From: Staphylococcus epidermidis
GTDB taxonomy: Bacteria > Bacillota > Bacilli > Staphylococcales > Staphylococcaceae
Direction of reading: 5' to 3'
Length of the DNA stretch: 64,000 nt
NCBI RefSeq assembly: GCF_006742205.1
Contig: NZ_AP019721.1
Coordinates: 1,736,001-1,800,000 of the forward strand
Shown here: piece by piece, positions 55,219 to 64,000 of the stretch
Position numbering within the stretch: the stretch's first letter is position 1
Layout of the letters: every line of letters begins with the position of its first letter
Notes under the pieces: generated by a model
Database searches by the model: none
What the model was told of the DNA's origin: nothing
Seen by the model: the letters and a program-made list of their open reading frames with translations, nothing else
Program-made: the position numbers and the translations under genes

Positions 55219-55800
55219 CTTTATTGTTTGCCTCACACTTTAATGTCTTAAAATTTTGTTGACTATTCACATCATATATCAATATATTATATTATTCGTT
55301 ATCATTTTTAAGAATTAATACCCACAATACTTGAATAAATAATTATCTGATGAGATATCTGAAATAAATGCTTATATATTTTCCTAGCTAAAATGATAAT
55401 GACTTTTTTATTTAATCACACGACTACACTTAAACGATTAAAAGATTTTAAATACTTTAACTGTAATTTAATAATACTTTGGTTATCTGTGACACATCCA
55501 GTTACTTTTAAGAATTACAATGCAACTAATATTATGATATTCATAATGTCAACGAATACAAATACTTGTTCAAGAACGTTATAATATATCTAACTACTAA
55601 ATTAATTAGTAAATACTTTTTTGATTATCAAATTTAAGATTCTTAATCAGAAATATTACTTACAGATATTATTTTTGAACAACTAATCCGTCTGCACCTT
55701 GTTATAACAATATTTGTAGCTATTAAGCTAAAGTTTATTATAACTTAAAGCTATAAAGAAATCACTTTAATTAGATAATACACTTATTTAAAAATAAATC
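55219..55800. other. Gene-free AT-rich region between fmtA and lcpB
   Basis: No credible gene. A 63-codon frame at 55393 has poor composition and no ribosome binding site. The divergent promoters must lie here, but I cannot name them. Confidence 0.5.
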
Positions 55801-55862
55801 TATAGTACTTTGGTACTATATGAAAATTGAGTTAAACAATAAGTTGTTTAACTCAATTTTAT
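55801..55862 (+). other. Orphan tandem hairpins: possible small RNA end
   Basis: TATAGTAC/GTACTATA (55801-55820, four-base loop) is followed directly by a perfect 17-bp stem AAAATTGAGTTAAACAA/TTGTTTAACTCAATTTT (55823-55860, four-base loop). The T-tract makes a strong rho-independent terminator, yet no gene ends nearby on either strand. It lies 160 bases before lcpB. Confidence 0.55.
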
Positions 55863-56024
55863 AATCATTCGTCAATAATATTTTGTAACAATAAAATGTT
55901 GATGAGAGTTGTAATTTGATTAATAAAGTAATACAATTTAAGGCTATAGTGTACTTAATAAATCATAACTTTTTATGTATCAATCATTTGTGAAATATTT
56001 AAAATTTAACTAGGAGTACTAACA

Positions 56025-57263
56025 ATGAACAAATTTATAAAATATTTTTTAATATTATTATCTTTTGGTCTCCTCGTTGTTCCAATTATTTTTGCTACTC
56101 AATTATATCAAAGTTCAGAATCGGCATTTGAGTCATCTCAAAACACTAAAGATTCTCAACGAAAGTCTACTTTAAGAGATTCAAAAGTTGATCCTGAAAA
56201 ACAACCTATATCAATTTTATTCTTAGGTATAGACGATAATGAAGGTAGAGAAAAAAACGGGCAAAGTGTAGAACATTCTAGGTCAGATGCTATGATATTA
56301 TCTACTTTTAATCAGAAAAAGCATCAAATAAGAATGCTTAGCATACCTAGAGATACTATCAGTTATATACCTAAAGTTGGCTATTACGATAAAATAACAC
56401 ATGCGCATGCATATGGTGGACCTCTTGCTGCTATGGACTCAGTTGAAGCAACAATGAATGTACCGGTAGATTATTATGTGCGTATTAATATGAAAGCCTT
56501 TGTTGAAGCAGTTGATGAATTAGGTGGTATATATTATGACGTACCATATAACTTAAATGAACCTAACAGTGATGATACTGGTAGAATTAAAATAAAAAAA
56601 GGATACCAAAAGCTAAACGGCGACCAAGCATTAGCTGTAGCTCGAACTAGACACCATGATTCAGACCTTAAACGTGGTCAAAGACAAATGGAACTTATTA
56701 AAATATTGTTCCAAAAAGCTCAAAATTTAAAATCTATAGATAAACTTGACAATGTTATTAGTATTGTAGGGAAAAATGCTAAACATAATTTAACTCAAAA
56801 AGAAATTAAGTCTCTAGCCAAAATGTATCTTGGTGGTAGTACTGAAATTAAAACATCACAACTTAAAGGTAAGGATGACTACTTAAATGATATATACTAT
56901 TACCACCCAAGCGTAAAAAGTATTATGGAATATTCAAATCTTTTACGTAATGATTTAGATTTATCTAAAATAACAAACAAAAACGATTTCTTAGATCAAA
57001 GAGTCATTAAACGATATGGTTCACTCGTACCCTTAACAGAATTAGATGAAGACTTATTGCGTAAGAACCAAAAGGAATCGACTGATAGTCAGAAAGAGTC
57101 TGATTCTTCATCACAAAATAATGATGAAGAAGATCAAACTAACGAACAAACAGACCAAAATAGCTTAAACGGAAACGAACAGTACCCAAATCAACAAGAC
57201 AACAATCAAACCAATGGTGAAAATGGTATGATAAATAATGACAATTATCCTTACGCACAATAA
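56025..57263 (+). CDS. lcpB: LytR-CpsA-Psr family wall polymer ligase
   Basis: Attaches teichoic acid or related polymers to peptidoglycan. 412 residues. A membrane anchor (6-26) precedes the LCP domain (about 60-280) with RSDAM at 86-90, SIPRDT at 106-111 and ARTRHHDSDLKRGQRQ near 207-222, which bind the pyrophosphate of the lipid carrier. The C-terminal 60 residues are low-complexity N/Q/S-rich. RBS AGGAGT. By position it corresponds to S. aureus LcpB (next to fmt and atl). The other LCP paralogues lie elsewhere. Confidence 0.88.
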   Translation: MNKFIKYFLILLSFGLLVVPIIFATQLYQSSESAFESSQNTKDSQRKSTLRDSKVDPEKQPISILFLGIDDNEGREKNGQSVEHSRSDAMILSTFNQKKHQIRMLSIPRDTISYIPKVGYYDKITHAHAYGGPLAAMDSVEATMNVPVDYYVRINMKAFVEAVDELGGIYYDVPYNLNEPNSDDTGRIKIKKGYQKLNGDQALAVARTRHHDSDLKRGQRQMELIKILFQKAQNLKSIDKLDNVISIVGKNAKHNLTQKEIKSLAKMYLGGSTEIKTSQLKGKDDYLNDIYYYHPSVKSIMEYSNLLRNDLDLSKITNKNDFLDQRVIKRYGSLVPLTELDEDLLRKNQKESTDSQKESDSSSQNNDEEDQTNEQTDQNSLNGNEQYPNQQDNNQTNGENGMINNDNYPYAQ

Positions 57264-57310
57264 AAGCTATATAAACTTATGTAGTAAATATACTTAAAAG
57301 GAGCGCAAAT

Positions 57311-57781
57311 ATGAGTCGTAAAACATATGAAAAAATTGCTAATATTAATGGTATGTTCAACGTACTTGAACAACAAATCATTCATAGTAAAGATATGGCA
57401 TTATTTAGGAATGAATTTTTCTATGTAAACCATGAACACAGAGAAAATTATGAAGCGCTTTTGATCTACTACAAGGATAGTTTAGATAATCCCGTTGTAG
57501 ATGGCGCATGTTACATTCTTGCATTACCTGAAATATTTAATAAGGTTGATGTGTTTGAGTCTGATTTACCTTTTACCTGGGTTTATGATGAAAATGGACT
57601 TTCTGATACAATGAAAAGTATCAGTGTGCCCCTTCAATATCTTATTGCAGCCGCTTTGGAAGTGACTGATGTAAATATATTTAAGCCTTCAGGTTTTACT
57701 ATGGGCATGAACAATTGGAATATTGCCCAATTACGTATTTTTTGGCAATACTGCGCTATCGTCAGAAAAGAGGCTTTATAA
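57311..57781 (+). CDS. DUF2538-like protein
   Basis: 156-residue cytoplasmic protein with no signal or membrane segment. Acidic and aromatic residues (RNEFFYVNHEHRENYEALL, WNIAQLRIFWQYCAIVR) resemble the DUF2538 family found in staphylococci. Function is unknown. The RBS AAAAGGAGC is good and the gene follows lcpB by 47 bases, so co-transcription is possible. The family name is from memory and less certain than the gene itself. Confidence 0.7.
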   Translation: MSRKTYEKIANINGMFNVLEQQIIHSKDMALFRNEFFYVNHEHRENYEALLIYYKDSLDNPVVDGACYILALPEIFNKVDVFESDLPFTWVYDENGLSDTMKSISVPLQYLIAAALEVTDVNIFKPSGFTMGMNNWNIAQLRIFWQYCAIVRKEAL

Positions 57782-57886
57782 TACTATCAATTAGTAATAA
57801 ACGTATCGTTTCTTAATTCTTTGGTTTATAAATTATATATTTTTCTAATTATCAGAGTGAGGTTAGGATATAATTCCTAGCAAAAT

Positions 57887-57932
57887 AGCCAGTAAATGAG
57901 TTTTTTATAAATTCATTTACTGGCTTCTTTAT
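57887..57932 (+). terminator. Terminator after the DUF2538-like gene
   Basis: AGCCAGTAAATGA and TCATTTACTGGCT form a perfect 13-bp stem with a T-rich tail. Confidence 0.85.
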
Positions 57933-57965
57933 TTATAATACTTCGTATTGTTTTCTCGCTTTCTT

Positions 57966-58260
57966 AGGGGACAGCTTCAACCTGTAGTCTTCAGCTTGAC
58001 CTGTTCCCTCAAGAGTCTCGCCAAAAACTTTATGTTTATATGTAATTTCACATTGAAATACTTTAAAAAAATAAGGCCCTTTCGTAAAATTTAATAAATA
58101 TCACTAAAATAAATTAACGAAGTTCCTTATGTATAAAGATTATAATAAGACTCAACTTACTTTACCAATAGAAACTTCAGTTCTTATCCCCACAAATGAT
58201 ATTCACGACATGTACCTGACTCATTCTTTTTTTGGTGATGAACTAATTATGAATTTATAA
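57966..58260 (+). mobile_element. Decayed IS1182-family (IS1272-like) element fragment
   Basis: AGGGGACAG (57966-57974) and CTGTTCCCT (58001-58009) form an imperfect palindrome of the type found at the ends of these elements. They are followed by GAGTCTCGCC, an AT-rich leader with GGCCCTTTCGTAAAAT, and the start of a transposase. Only the 5' end remains. It fills most of the gap between the DUF2538-like and GNAT genes. Confidence 0.75.
58129..58260 (+). pseudogene. Truncated IS1272-type transposase, N-terminal remnant
   Basis: 43 codons. The first 26, MYKDYNKTQLTLPIETSVLI and PTNDIH, match the well-known start of IS1272/IS1182-family transposases, which run to about 550 residues. After residue 26 the frame diverges (DMYLTHSFFGDELIMNL) and stops. 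This marks a deletion junction, perhaps to the element's 3' end or to foreign sequence. It cannot be active. No ribosome binding site is obvious. The identification comes from memory of the IS family. Confidence 0.78.
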
Positions 58261-58354
58261 TGAACCTGCTTTATTCCATTTTTTATAAATTTTCATTTTC
58301 AATATGGTTAAAATAATTTTTTAAGGGAAAACCAGTGAAAATGGAGGTGATACT

Positions 58355-58777
58355 GTGTTTCAAATAGCAAAAAACCAAACGATGCTAGATGATTGCTTTG
58401 AAATAAGAAAGTGTGTTTTCGTCGAAGAACAAGGCGTACCACTCGAAAATGAATTTGATCAATATGAAGATTACTCATTCCATATAGTGGGATATATAAA
58501 TGGTGTTCCTATGGCAACTGCTAGAATTAGACCTTTAAATACTCATATTTGTAAAATTGAACGTGTAGCAATCATCAAGTGGTATCGTGGTCTTGGGTAC
58601 GGTAAAAATTTAATACATGCTATTGAAACAATTGCAAAAAAACACCAATACAATGAACTCACTATGAATGCTCAATTACAAGCTCGAGACTTTTACTTAA
58701 AACTAGGTTACTCACCTTTTGGTAAAGTATTCTTAGAAGAAAATATAAATCATATTAGTATGAATAAGTTTTTATAA
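58355..58777 (+). CDS. GNAT family N-acetyltransferase
   Basis: 140-residue acetyl-CoA-dependent transferase. The core motif A is visible as ERVAIIKWYRGLGYGKNLI near 68-86, with the RGLGYG acetyl-CoA loop, and the later strand has ARDFYLKLGYSPFG near 109-122. The substrate is unknown; the ElaA/YjcF-type subgroup is a guess from size and the FVEEQGVP segment near 21-28. It starts at GTG 58355 behind GGAGGTGATACT. Lies directly downstream of the IS remnant and upstream of atlE. Confidence 0.85.
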   Translation: MFQIAKNQTMLDDCFEIRKCVFVEEQGVPLENEFDQYEDYSFHIVGYINGVPMATARIRPLNTHICKIERVAIIKWYRGLGYGKNLIHAIETIAKKHQYNELTMNAQLQARDFYLKLGYSPFGKVFLEENINHISMNKFL

Positions 58778-59017
58778 ATTGATTTACATTCTATATACAA
58801 ACTTAGCAATTTTAAAAATTGTAATAATCTTTATGTAGCTTACAAGCTTATAATAAACGTAAATAGTGATTTGACAATGTTCCCAGCATAAAAAAACAAT
58901 ATTTCTATTTGAGGCACAGGTTAAAATTACATTACAAATATGTTAAAAGCCATACAGTGTTAAGCCTTAAAGATTATAATTGAAACAAATCATATTAATG
59001 CGAGGAGTAAGAAATAA

Positions 59018-62000
59018 ATGGCGAAAAAATTCAATTACAAATTACCGTCTATGGTTGCTTTAACGTTATTTGGCACAGCTTTTACTGCACATCAAGCAAA
59101 TGCTGCTGAACAACCACAGAATCAGTCTAATCATAAAAATGTATTAGATGATCAAACTGCCCTCAAACAAGCAGAAAAAGCTAAAAGCGAAGTTACACAA
59201 TCAACTACAAATGTATCTGGTACACAAACATATCAAGACCCTACCCAAGTTCAACCTAAACAAGACACACAAAGTACTACATATGATGCATCATTAGATG
59301 AAATGAGTACTTATAATGAAATTTCATCAAATCAAAAGCAACAATCTTTATCAACAGATGATGCGAATCAAAATCAAACGAATTCTGTTACAAAAAATCA
59401 ACAAGAAGAAACAAATGATTTGACACAAGAAGATAAAACATCCACTGATACAAATCAATTACAGGAGACACAATCTGTAGCAAAAGAAAATGAGAAAGAT
59501 TTAGGAGCTAACGCAAATAATGAACAACAAGACAAGAAGATGACTGCAAGTCAACCTTCCGAAAATCAAGCAATTGAAACTCAAACTGCTTCTAATGATA
59601 ATGAAAGCCAACAAAAAAGTCAGCAAGTAACTTCTGAACAAAATGAAACTGCTACACCTAAAGTATCAAATACAAACGCATCTGGTTATAATTTTGATTA
59701 CGATGATGAAGACGATGATAGCTCAACAGACCATTTAGAGCCTATCTCATTAAACAATGTGAATGCTACATCTAAACAAACTACTTCATATAAATATAAA
59801 GAACCAGCTCAACGTGTAACAACTAATACTGTAAAAAAAGAAACGGCATCTAATCAAGCGACTATAGATACAAAGCAATTCACCCCATTTAGTGCAACTG
59901 CTCAACCGAGAACAGTTTATTCTGTATCTAGTCAAAAAACATCATCATTACCGAAATATACACCAAAGGTTAATTCTTCAATAAATAACTATATTCGTAA
60001 AAAGAATATGAAAGCACCAAGAATTGAAGAAGATTATACGTCATATTTCCCTAAATATGGCTATAGAAACGGTGTGGGACGTCCTGAAGGTATCGTTGTT
60101 CATGATACTGCAAATGATAACTCAACAATCGATGGCGAGATTGCTTTCATGAAACGTAATTACACAAATGCATTCGTACACGCATTTGTTGATGGCAATA
60201 GAATTATAGAAACAGCTCCGACAGATTACTTATCTTGGGGTGCAGGTCCATATGGAAATCAACGTTTTATCAATGTTGAAATCGTCCATACACATGATTA
60301 TGATTCATTTGCACGTTCAATGAACAACTACGCTGATTATGCTGCAACGCAATTGCAATATTATAATTTAAAACCTGATAGCGCTGAAAACGATGGAAGA
60401 GGAACAGTTTGGACACATGCTGCTATCTCTAACTTCTTAGGAGGTACTGATCACGCTGACCCTCACCAATATTTAAGAAGTCACAATTATAGCTATGCAG
60501 AATTATATGACTTAATTTATGAAAAATATTTAATTAAAACGAAGCAAGTAGCACCTTGGGGCACAACATCTACAAAACCGTCACAACCTTCTAAACCATC
60601 AGGAGGAACTAATAATAAGTTAACTGTGTCTGCTAATCGTGGTGTTGCTCAAATTAAACCAACAAATAATGGCTTATATACAACTGTTTATGACAGTAAA
60701 GGTCATAAGACTGATCAAGTACAAAAAACTCTATCCGTTACTAAAACTGCAACATTAGGAAATAACAAATTCTATTTAGTTGAAGACTACAATAGCGGTA
60801 AAAAATACGGTTGGGTTAAACAAGGTGATGTTGTTTATAACACTGCTAAGGCACCAGTAAAAGTGAATCAAACATATAATGTTAAAGCAGGGTCAACACT
60901 TTACACAGTTCCTTGGGGTACACCAAAACAAGTTGCTAGCAAAGTATCTGGTACTGGAAATCAAACATTTAAAGCAACTAAACAGCAACAAATTGATAAA
61001 GCAACGTATCTTTATGGTACAGTGAATGGTAAATCTGGTTGGATTAGTAAATATTACTTAACTACAGCATCTAAACCTAGCAATCCAACTAAACCTTCAA
61101 CAAACAACCAATTAACAGTGACTAACAATAGTGGTGTTGCTCAAATCAATGCAAAAAATAGTGGCTTATATACTACAGTTTATGACACTAAAGGAAAGAC
61201 AACAAATCAAATCCAACGTACATTGTCAGTGACGAAAGCTGCCACACTTGGTGATAAAAAATTCTATCTTGTTGGTGATTATAATACTGGTACAAATTAT
61301 GGTTGGGTAAAACAAGATGAGGTCATTTACAACACAGCTAAATCACCTGTAAAAATCAATCAAACATACAACGTCAAACCTGGTGTTAAATTACACACAG
61401 TACCTTGGGGCACATATAATCAAGTGGCTGGAACAGTTTCAGGTAAAGGCGATCAAACTTTTAAAGCAACTAAACAACAACAAATTGATAAAGCAACATA
61501 TCTTTATGGTACAGTGAACGGTAAATCTGGTTGGATTAGTAAATACTATTTAACTGCACCATCAAAAGTTCAAGCTTTGTCTACTCAATCAACACCAGCA
61601 CCTAAACAAGTAAAACCATCTACACAAACTGTAAATCAAATTGCTCAAGTGAAAGCTAATAATTCTGGAATAAGAGCATCTGTATATGATAAAACAGCCA
61701 AAAGTGGTACGAAATACGCTAACCGTACATTCCTTATCAATAAACAACGTACTCAAGGTAATAACACGTATGTACTACTTCAAGATGGAACAAGTAATAC
61801 TCCATTAGGATGGGTAAACATTAATGATGTGACAACTCAAAATATCGGAAAACAAACTCAGTCTATAGGTAAATATTCAGTAAAACCTACAAATAATGGT
61901 CTATATTCTATTGCTTGGGGTACTAAAAACCAACAATTACTAGCACCTAATACGCTAGCTAATCAAGCATTTAATGCTTCCAAAGCTGTTTACGTTGGTA

Positions 62001-63025
62001 AAGATTTATATCTATACGGTACAGTCAATAACAGAACAGGATGGATTGCTGCTAAGGATTTAATCCAAAACAGTACTGACGCTCAATCAACACCATATAA
62101 CTATACTTTTGTTATCAATAATAGTAAAAGTTATTTCTATATGGATCCAACAAAAGCAAACCGATATTCTTTAAAACCATATTATGAACAAACTTTCACA
62201 GTCATTAAGCAAAAAAATATTAATGGCGTTAAATGGTACTATGGTCAACTTTTAGACGGTAAATATGTTTGGATAAAATCAACTGACTTAGTTAAGGAAA
62301 AAATTAAATATGCATATACTGGAATGACTTTAAATAACGCGATAAATATCCAATCTCGTCTTAAATATAAACCACAAGTACAAAATGAGCCTTTGAAATG
62401 GTCAAATGCTAATTATAGTCAAATTAAAAATGCTATGGATACAAAGCGTTTAGCTAATGATTCATCCTTAAAATATCAATTCTTACGTTTAGATCAACCA
62501 CAATACTTGTCAGCACAAGCTCTCAATAAATTATTAAAAGGCAAAGGTGTACTTGAAAACCAAGGCGCTGCATTTAGCCAAGCTGCACGTAAGTATGGTC
62601 TAAATGAAATTTATCTTATCTCACATGCTTTAGTAGAAACAGGTAATGGAACTTCACAACTTGCTAAAGGTGGAGATGTTTCAAAAGGTAAATTCACAAC
62701 TAAAACAGGTCACAAATACCATAATGTCTTTGGAATTGGTGCATTTGACAATAATGCACTTGTAGATGGTATCAAATACGCTAAAAATGCTGGATGGACT
62801 TCTGTCTCTAAAGCAATTATTGGTGGCGCTAAATTCATTGGAAATTCATACGTGAAAGCAGGACAAAATACGCTATATAAAATGCGTTGGAATCCTGCAA
62901 ACCCTGGTACGCATCAATATGCAACTGATATTAATTGGGCAAATGTCAACGCACAAGTATTAAAACAATTTTATGATAAAATTGGTGAAGTCGGTAAGTA
63001 CTTCGAAATTCCAACATACAAATAA
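59018..63025 (+). CDS. atlE: Bifunctional autolysin AtlE (amidase / glucosaminidase)
   Basis: Secreted 1335-residue murein hydrolase needed for cell separation and, in S. epidermidis, for attachment to surfaces. Signal peptide 1-29 ends in AHQANA. A long Q/N/S/T-rich propeptide follows (about 30-300). The amidase domain is at about 303-510, with zinc ligand His362 in VVHDTA. GW-type cell-wall targeting repeats occupy about 525-1010. The glucosaminidase domain follows, with catalytic Glu1207 in VETGNG. In the S. aureus homologue the protein is cut into separate amidase and glucosaminidase. The exact length identifies AtlE. GAGGAG precedes ATG; a strong terminator follows. Confidence 0.98.
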   Translation: MAKKFNYKLPSMVALTLFGTAFTAHQANAAEQPQNQSNHKNVLDDQTALKQAEKAKSEVTQSTTNVSGTQTYQDPTQVQPKQDTQSTTYDASLDEMSTYNEISSNQKQQSLSTDDANQNQTNSVTKNQQEETNDLTQEDKTSTDTNQLQETQSVAKENEKDLGANANNEQQDKKMTASQPSENQAIETQTASNDNESQQKSQQVTSEQNETATPKVSNTNASGYNFDYDDEDDDSSTDHLEPISLNNVNATSKQTTSYKYKEPAQRVTTNTVKKETASNQATIDTKQFTPFSATAQPRTVYSVSSQKTSSLPKYTPKVNSSINNYIRKKNMKAPRIEEDYTSYFPKYGYRNGVGRPEGIVVHDTANDNSTIDGEIAFMKRNYTNAFVHAFVDGNRIIETAPTDYLSWGAGPYGNQRFINVEIVHTHDYDSFARSMNNYADYAATQLQYYNLKPDSAENDGRGTVWTHAAISNFLGGTDHADPHQYLRSHNYSYAELYDLIYEKYLIKTKQVAPWGTTSTKPSQPSKPSGGTNNKLTVSANRGVAQIKPTNNGLYTTVYDSKGHKTDQVQKTLSVTKTATLGNNKFYLVEDYNSGKKYGWVKQGDVVYNTAKAPVKVNQTYNVKAGSTLYTVPWGTPKQVASKVSGTGNQTFKATKQQQIDKATYLYGTVNGKSGWISKYYLTTASKPSNPTKPSTNNQLTVTNNSGVAQINAKNSGLYTTVYDTKGKTTNQIQRTLSVTKAATLGDKKFYLVGDYNTGTNYGWVKQDEVIYNTAKSPVKINQTYNVKPGVKLHTVPWGTYNQVAGTVSGKGDQTFKATKQQQIDKATYLYGTVNGKSGWISKYYLTAPSKVQALSTQSTPAPKQVKPSTQTVNQIAQVKANNSGIRASVYDKTAKSGTKYANRTFLINKQRTQGNNTYVLLQDGTSNTPLGWVNINDVTTQNIGKQTQSIGKYSVKPTNNGLYSIAWGTKNQQLLAPNTLANQAFNASKAVYVGKDLYLYGTVNNRTGWIAAKDLIQNSTDAQSTPYNYTFVINNSKSYFYMDPTKANRYSLKPYYEQTFTVIKQKNINGVKWYYGQLLDGKYVWIKSTDLVKEKIKYAYTGMTLNNAINIQSRLKYKPQVQNEPLKWSNANYSQIKNAMDTKRLANDSSLKYQFLRLDQPQYLSAQALNKLLKGKGVLENQGAAFSQAARKYGLNEIYLISHALVETGNGTSQLAKGGDVSKGKFTTKTGHKYHNVFGIGAFDNNALVDGIKYAKNAGWTSVSKAIIGGAKFIGNSYVKAGQNTLYKMRWNPANPGTHQYATDINWANVNAQVLKQFYDKIGEVGKYFEIPTYK
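60961..61063 (+). repeat. AtlE GW-repeat tract, copy 1 of near-identical pair
   Basis: About 103 bases nearly identical to 61453-61555 (offset 492 bases, 164 codons), with only a few mostly synonymous changes. The encoded stretch from QTFKATKQQQIDKATYLYGT onward to SKYYLT is the same in both. Confidence 0.85.
61453..61555 (+). repeat. AtlE GW-repeat tract, copy 2 of near-identical pair
   Basis: Second copy of the tract at 60961. A related but more diverged module follows near 61960-62060 (YLYGTVNNRTGWIA), so repeats 1 and 2 are much closer to each other than to repeat 3. Confidence 0.85.
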
Positions 63026-63035
63026 ATATGAAGTA

Positions 63036-63079
63036 AGGCAGCTCTCATAGTTCATGAAAGTAGAGCTGCCTACTTTTTT
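63036..63079 (+). terminator. Terminator of atlE
   Basis: AGGCAGCTCT and AGAGCTGCCT form a perfect 10-bp stem, with T residues after. Confidence 0.9.
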
Positions 63080-63147
63080 GATGATTATTTATCCTGTCAC
63101 TGCTTCGAATATGACATATGCTAAATATTAAACTTTTTCAAATATAA

Positions 63148-63202
63148 AAAAGCTAAGCACACTTATATGTAATTTAATATTACAATTCAGTTGCTTAGCT
63201 TT
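63148..63202 (-). terminator. Terminator of the MarR-family gene
   Basis: AAAGCTAAGCA and TGCTTAGCTTT pair, and an inner TGTAAT/ATTACA extends it. A T-run follows on the minus strand, 60 bases past the stop at 63265. Confidence 0.75.
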
Positions 63203-63264
63203 ATATGTTTATATATAATTGAATGTATTTTACACTTAACATCATAATTAAAAACCGATATATA

Positions 63265-63684
63265 TCAGATGAAAATGTGTCTACTATTAAGTTTGTTTAA
63301 TAATTGATTTAAACTTGCAATTTCGTCTGAAGATAGACATTGACATCTCGCTTCAATTAACTCGCATCTCGCCGTGTTGATTTGCTGAATTAAAGCCCTT
63401 GCTTCTTCAGTTAATATCAGTTCTTTACATCGTAAATCTTCATGAGATTGTTGACTCATGATATAACCTTTTTGGACTAACTTTTTAATCCATCTTGATA
63501 CAATTGATTGTTCCCTACTAATCTTCATAGTTAAATCGTATTGAGATAAACGATCATAATTATATAAAATACGTAGTAACTCTAATTGTTCAGAAGTAAT
63601 GTCAGTTCGTTGACCAAAGCGTCTATTAACTAAATTCAAATCATTATTTGTCAGTGTGATAAGTTTTTCAAGTTGTTTATACAT
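63265..63684 (-). CDS. MarR family transcriptional regulator
   Basis: 139-residue winged helix protein. The recognition region YDLTMKISREQSIVSRWIKKL near 58-78 and the wing EDLRCKELILTEEARAL near 91-107 are standard for MarR dimers. There is no cysteine cluster typical of the MgrA/SarZ redox type. It is divergent from the membrane acyltransferase at 63838, so it most likely controls that gene, itself, or both. The ligand is unknown. The start ATG has a GGAGT-type site. Confidence 0.85.
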   Translation of the reverse strand: MYKQLEKLITLTNNDLNLVNRRFGQRTDITSEQLELLRILYNYDRLSQYDLTMKISREQSIVSRWIKKLVQKGYIMSQQSHEDLRCKELILTEEARALIQQINTARCELIEARCQCLSSDEIASLNQLLNKLNSRHIFI

Positions 63685-63837
63685 GTTGTTCTACTCCACT
63701 ATATTAAGTTAATAATATTATATGCCTTATTTATAAATTATACAATACAAATATACACATTGCACAAATTCGTTGCATCATTACCTATTTTTATACTACA
63801 TTAGAGTATGTCTAAATTGTAAAAAAGGAGAGCGTTT

Positions 63838-64000
63838 ATGACAGCCATCAAAGATAGGGATTATTTTTTCGATAATGCTCGAGCAATATTGATATTTCTA
63901 GTCGTATTAGGACATTTATTACAGCCTTATACATCTGAAGATAAATTTTTACAAGCTTTATATTTATTAATATATAGCTTTCATATGCCTACCTTTCTGT
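63838..64000 (+). CDS. Membrane acyltransferase (acyltransferase 3 family), N-terminus only
   Basis: 54 codons before the window ends. Start ATG 63838 follows AAAAGGAGAGCG. The visible part, with DNARAILIFLVVLGHLLQPY near 12-31 followed by YSFHMPTFL, is the first-helix signature of acyltransferase-3 proteins such as the peptidoglycan or polysaccharide O-acetyltransferases. The catalytic His is probably in LGH. Substrate unknown; the rest of the gene lies outside the window. Translated by hand. Confidence 0.82.
   Translation, partial: MTAIKDRDYFFDNARAILIFLVVLGHLLQPYTSEDKFLQALYLLIYSFHMPTFL

Noticed and set aside
55393..55584. 63-codon frame in the fmtA-lcpB gap
   Set aside because: No ribosome binding site and no domain-like pattern; consistent with chance in AT-rich sequence.

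Overview
The window is low-GC Firmicute chromosome and is almost certainly Staphylococcus epidermidis. The strongest marker is the 1335-residue bifunctional autolysin at 59018-63025, which has the length and architecture of AtlE. The coagulase-negative staphylococcal gene order (qoxABCD, fmtA, lcpB, atl) and staphylococcal protein sequences throughout agree with this. I see no rRNA, tRNA, CRISPR array, prophage or intact insertion sequence. This is core genome, with one decayed IS1182/IS1272-type remnant.

Layout. 1-3085: inositol monophosphatase (suhB, cut by the window edge), a DUF1054 protein (yktB-like) and the manganese importer mntH behind an MntR-type operator. 3129-9936, minus strand: two DUF4064-like membrane proteins, a spermidine/putrescine ABC operon (regulator-potABCD) and a UPF0223 protein. 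10238-15971, minus: pyruvate dehydrogenase pdhABCD with a hairpin between pdhB and pdhC, preceded by a YkyA-type lipoprotein. 16154-19037, plus: peptide deformylase, RNA polymerase epsilon (rpoY) and RNase J1. 19038-20018: a long AT-rich gap with two terminators and a possible gene remnant. 20019-23102, minus: potassium-gating ktrC and the cytochrome bd oxidase cydAB. 23302-31798: a glutaredoxin-like protein, ptsHI, a DUF697-like protein, an rRNA methyltransferase, a large membrane protein, a tiny charged protein behind a sigma-B-like promoter, and oleate hydratase. 32135-35112: a TPP riboswitch controlling the thiamine-precursor ECF transporter ykoEDC. 35245-46476, minus: the complete eleven-gene purine operon purEKCSQLFMNHD, divergent from folD (46681-47541). 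47914-52764: a small secreted Ig-like protein and the cytochrome aa3 quinol oxidase qoxABCD. 52951-64000: nucleoside hydrolase, fmtA, lcpB, a DUF2538-like protein, the IS remnant, a GNAT acetyltransferase, atlE, a MarR regulator and the start of a membrane acyltransferase.

How the parts fit. Two terminal oxidases (cydAB and qoxABCD) and the pyruvate dehydrogenase complex make the window rich in central energy metabolism. purE-D and folD belong together because FolD supplies 10-formyl-tetrahydrofolate to PurN and PurH. fmtA, lcpB and atlE form a cell-envelope block covering teichoic acid esterase activity, wall polymer attachment and peptidoglycan hydrolysis. Much of the order from ktrC to the suhB end matches my memory of the Bacillus subtilis ktrC-rnjA-rpoY-def-ykyA-pdhABCD-yktABC region.

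No wholly new multi-gene system is apparent. The best leads are non-coding. They are three near-identical terminator hairpins at unrelated loci, a 19-bp palindrome inside the yktB promoter, a 10-bp inverted repeat spanning the purE promoter, orphan tandem hairpins between fmtA and lcpB, a hairpin inside the pdh operon, and the sigma-B-like promoter of a 44-residue protein. Several start codons were moved from the longest open frame to the position supported by a ribosome binding site, and each case is explained.
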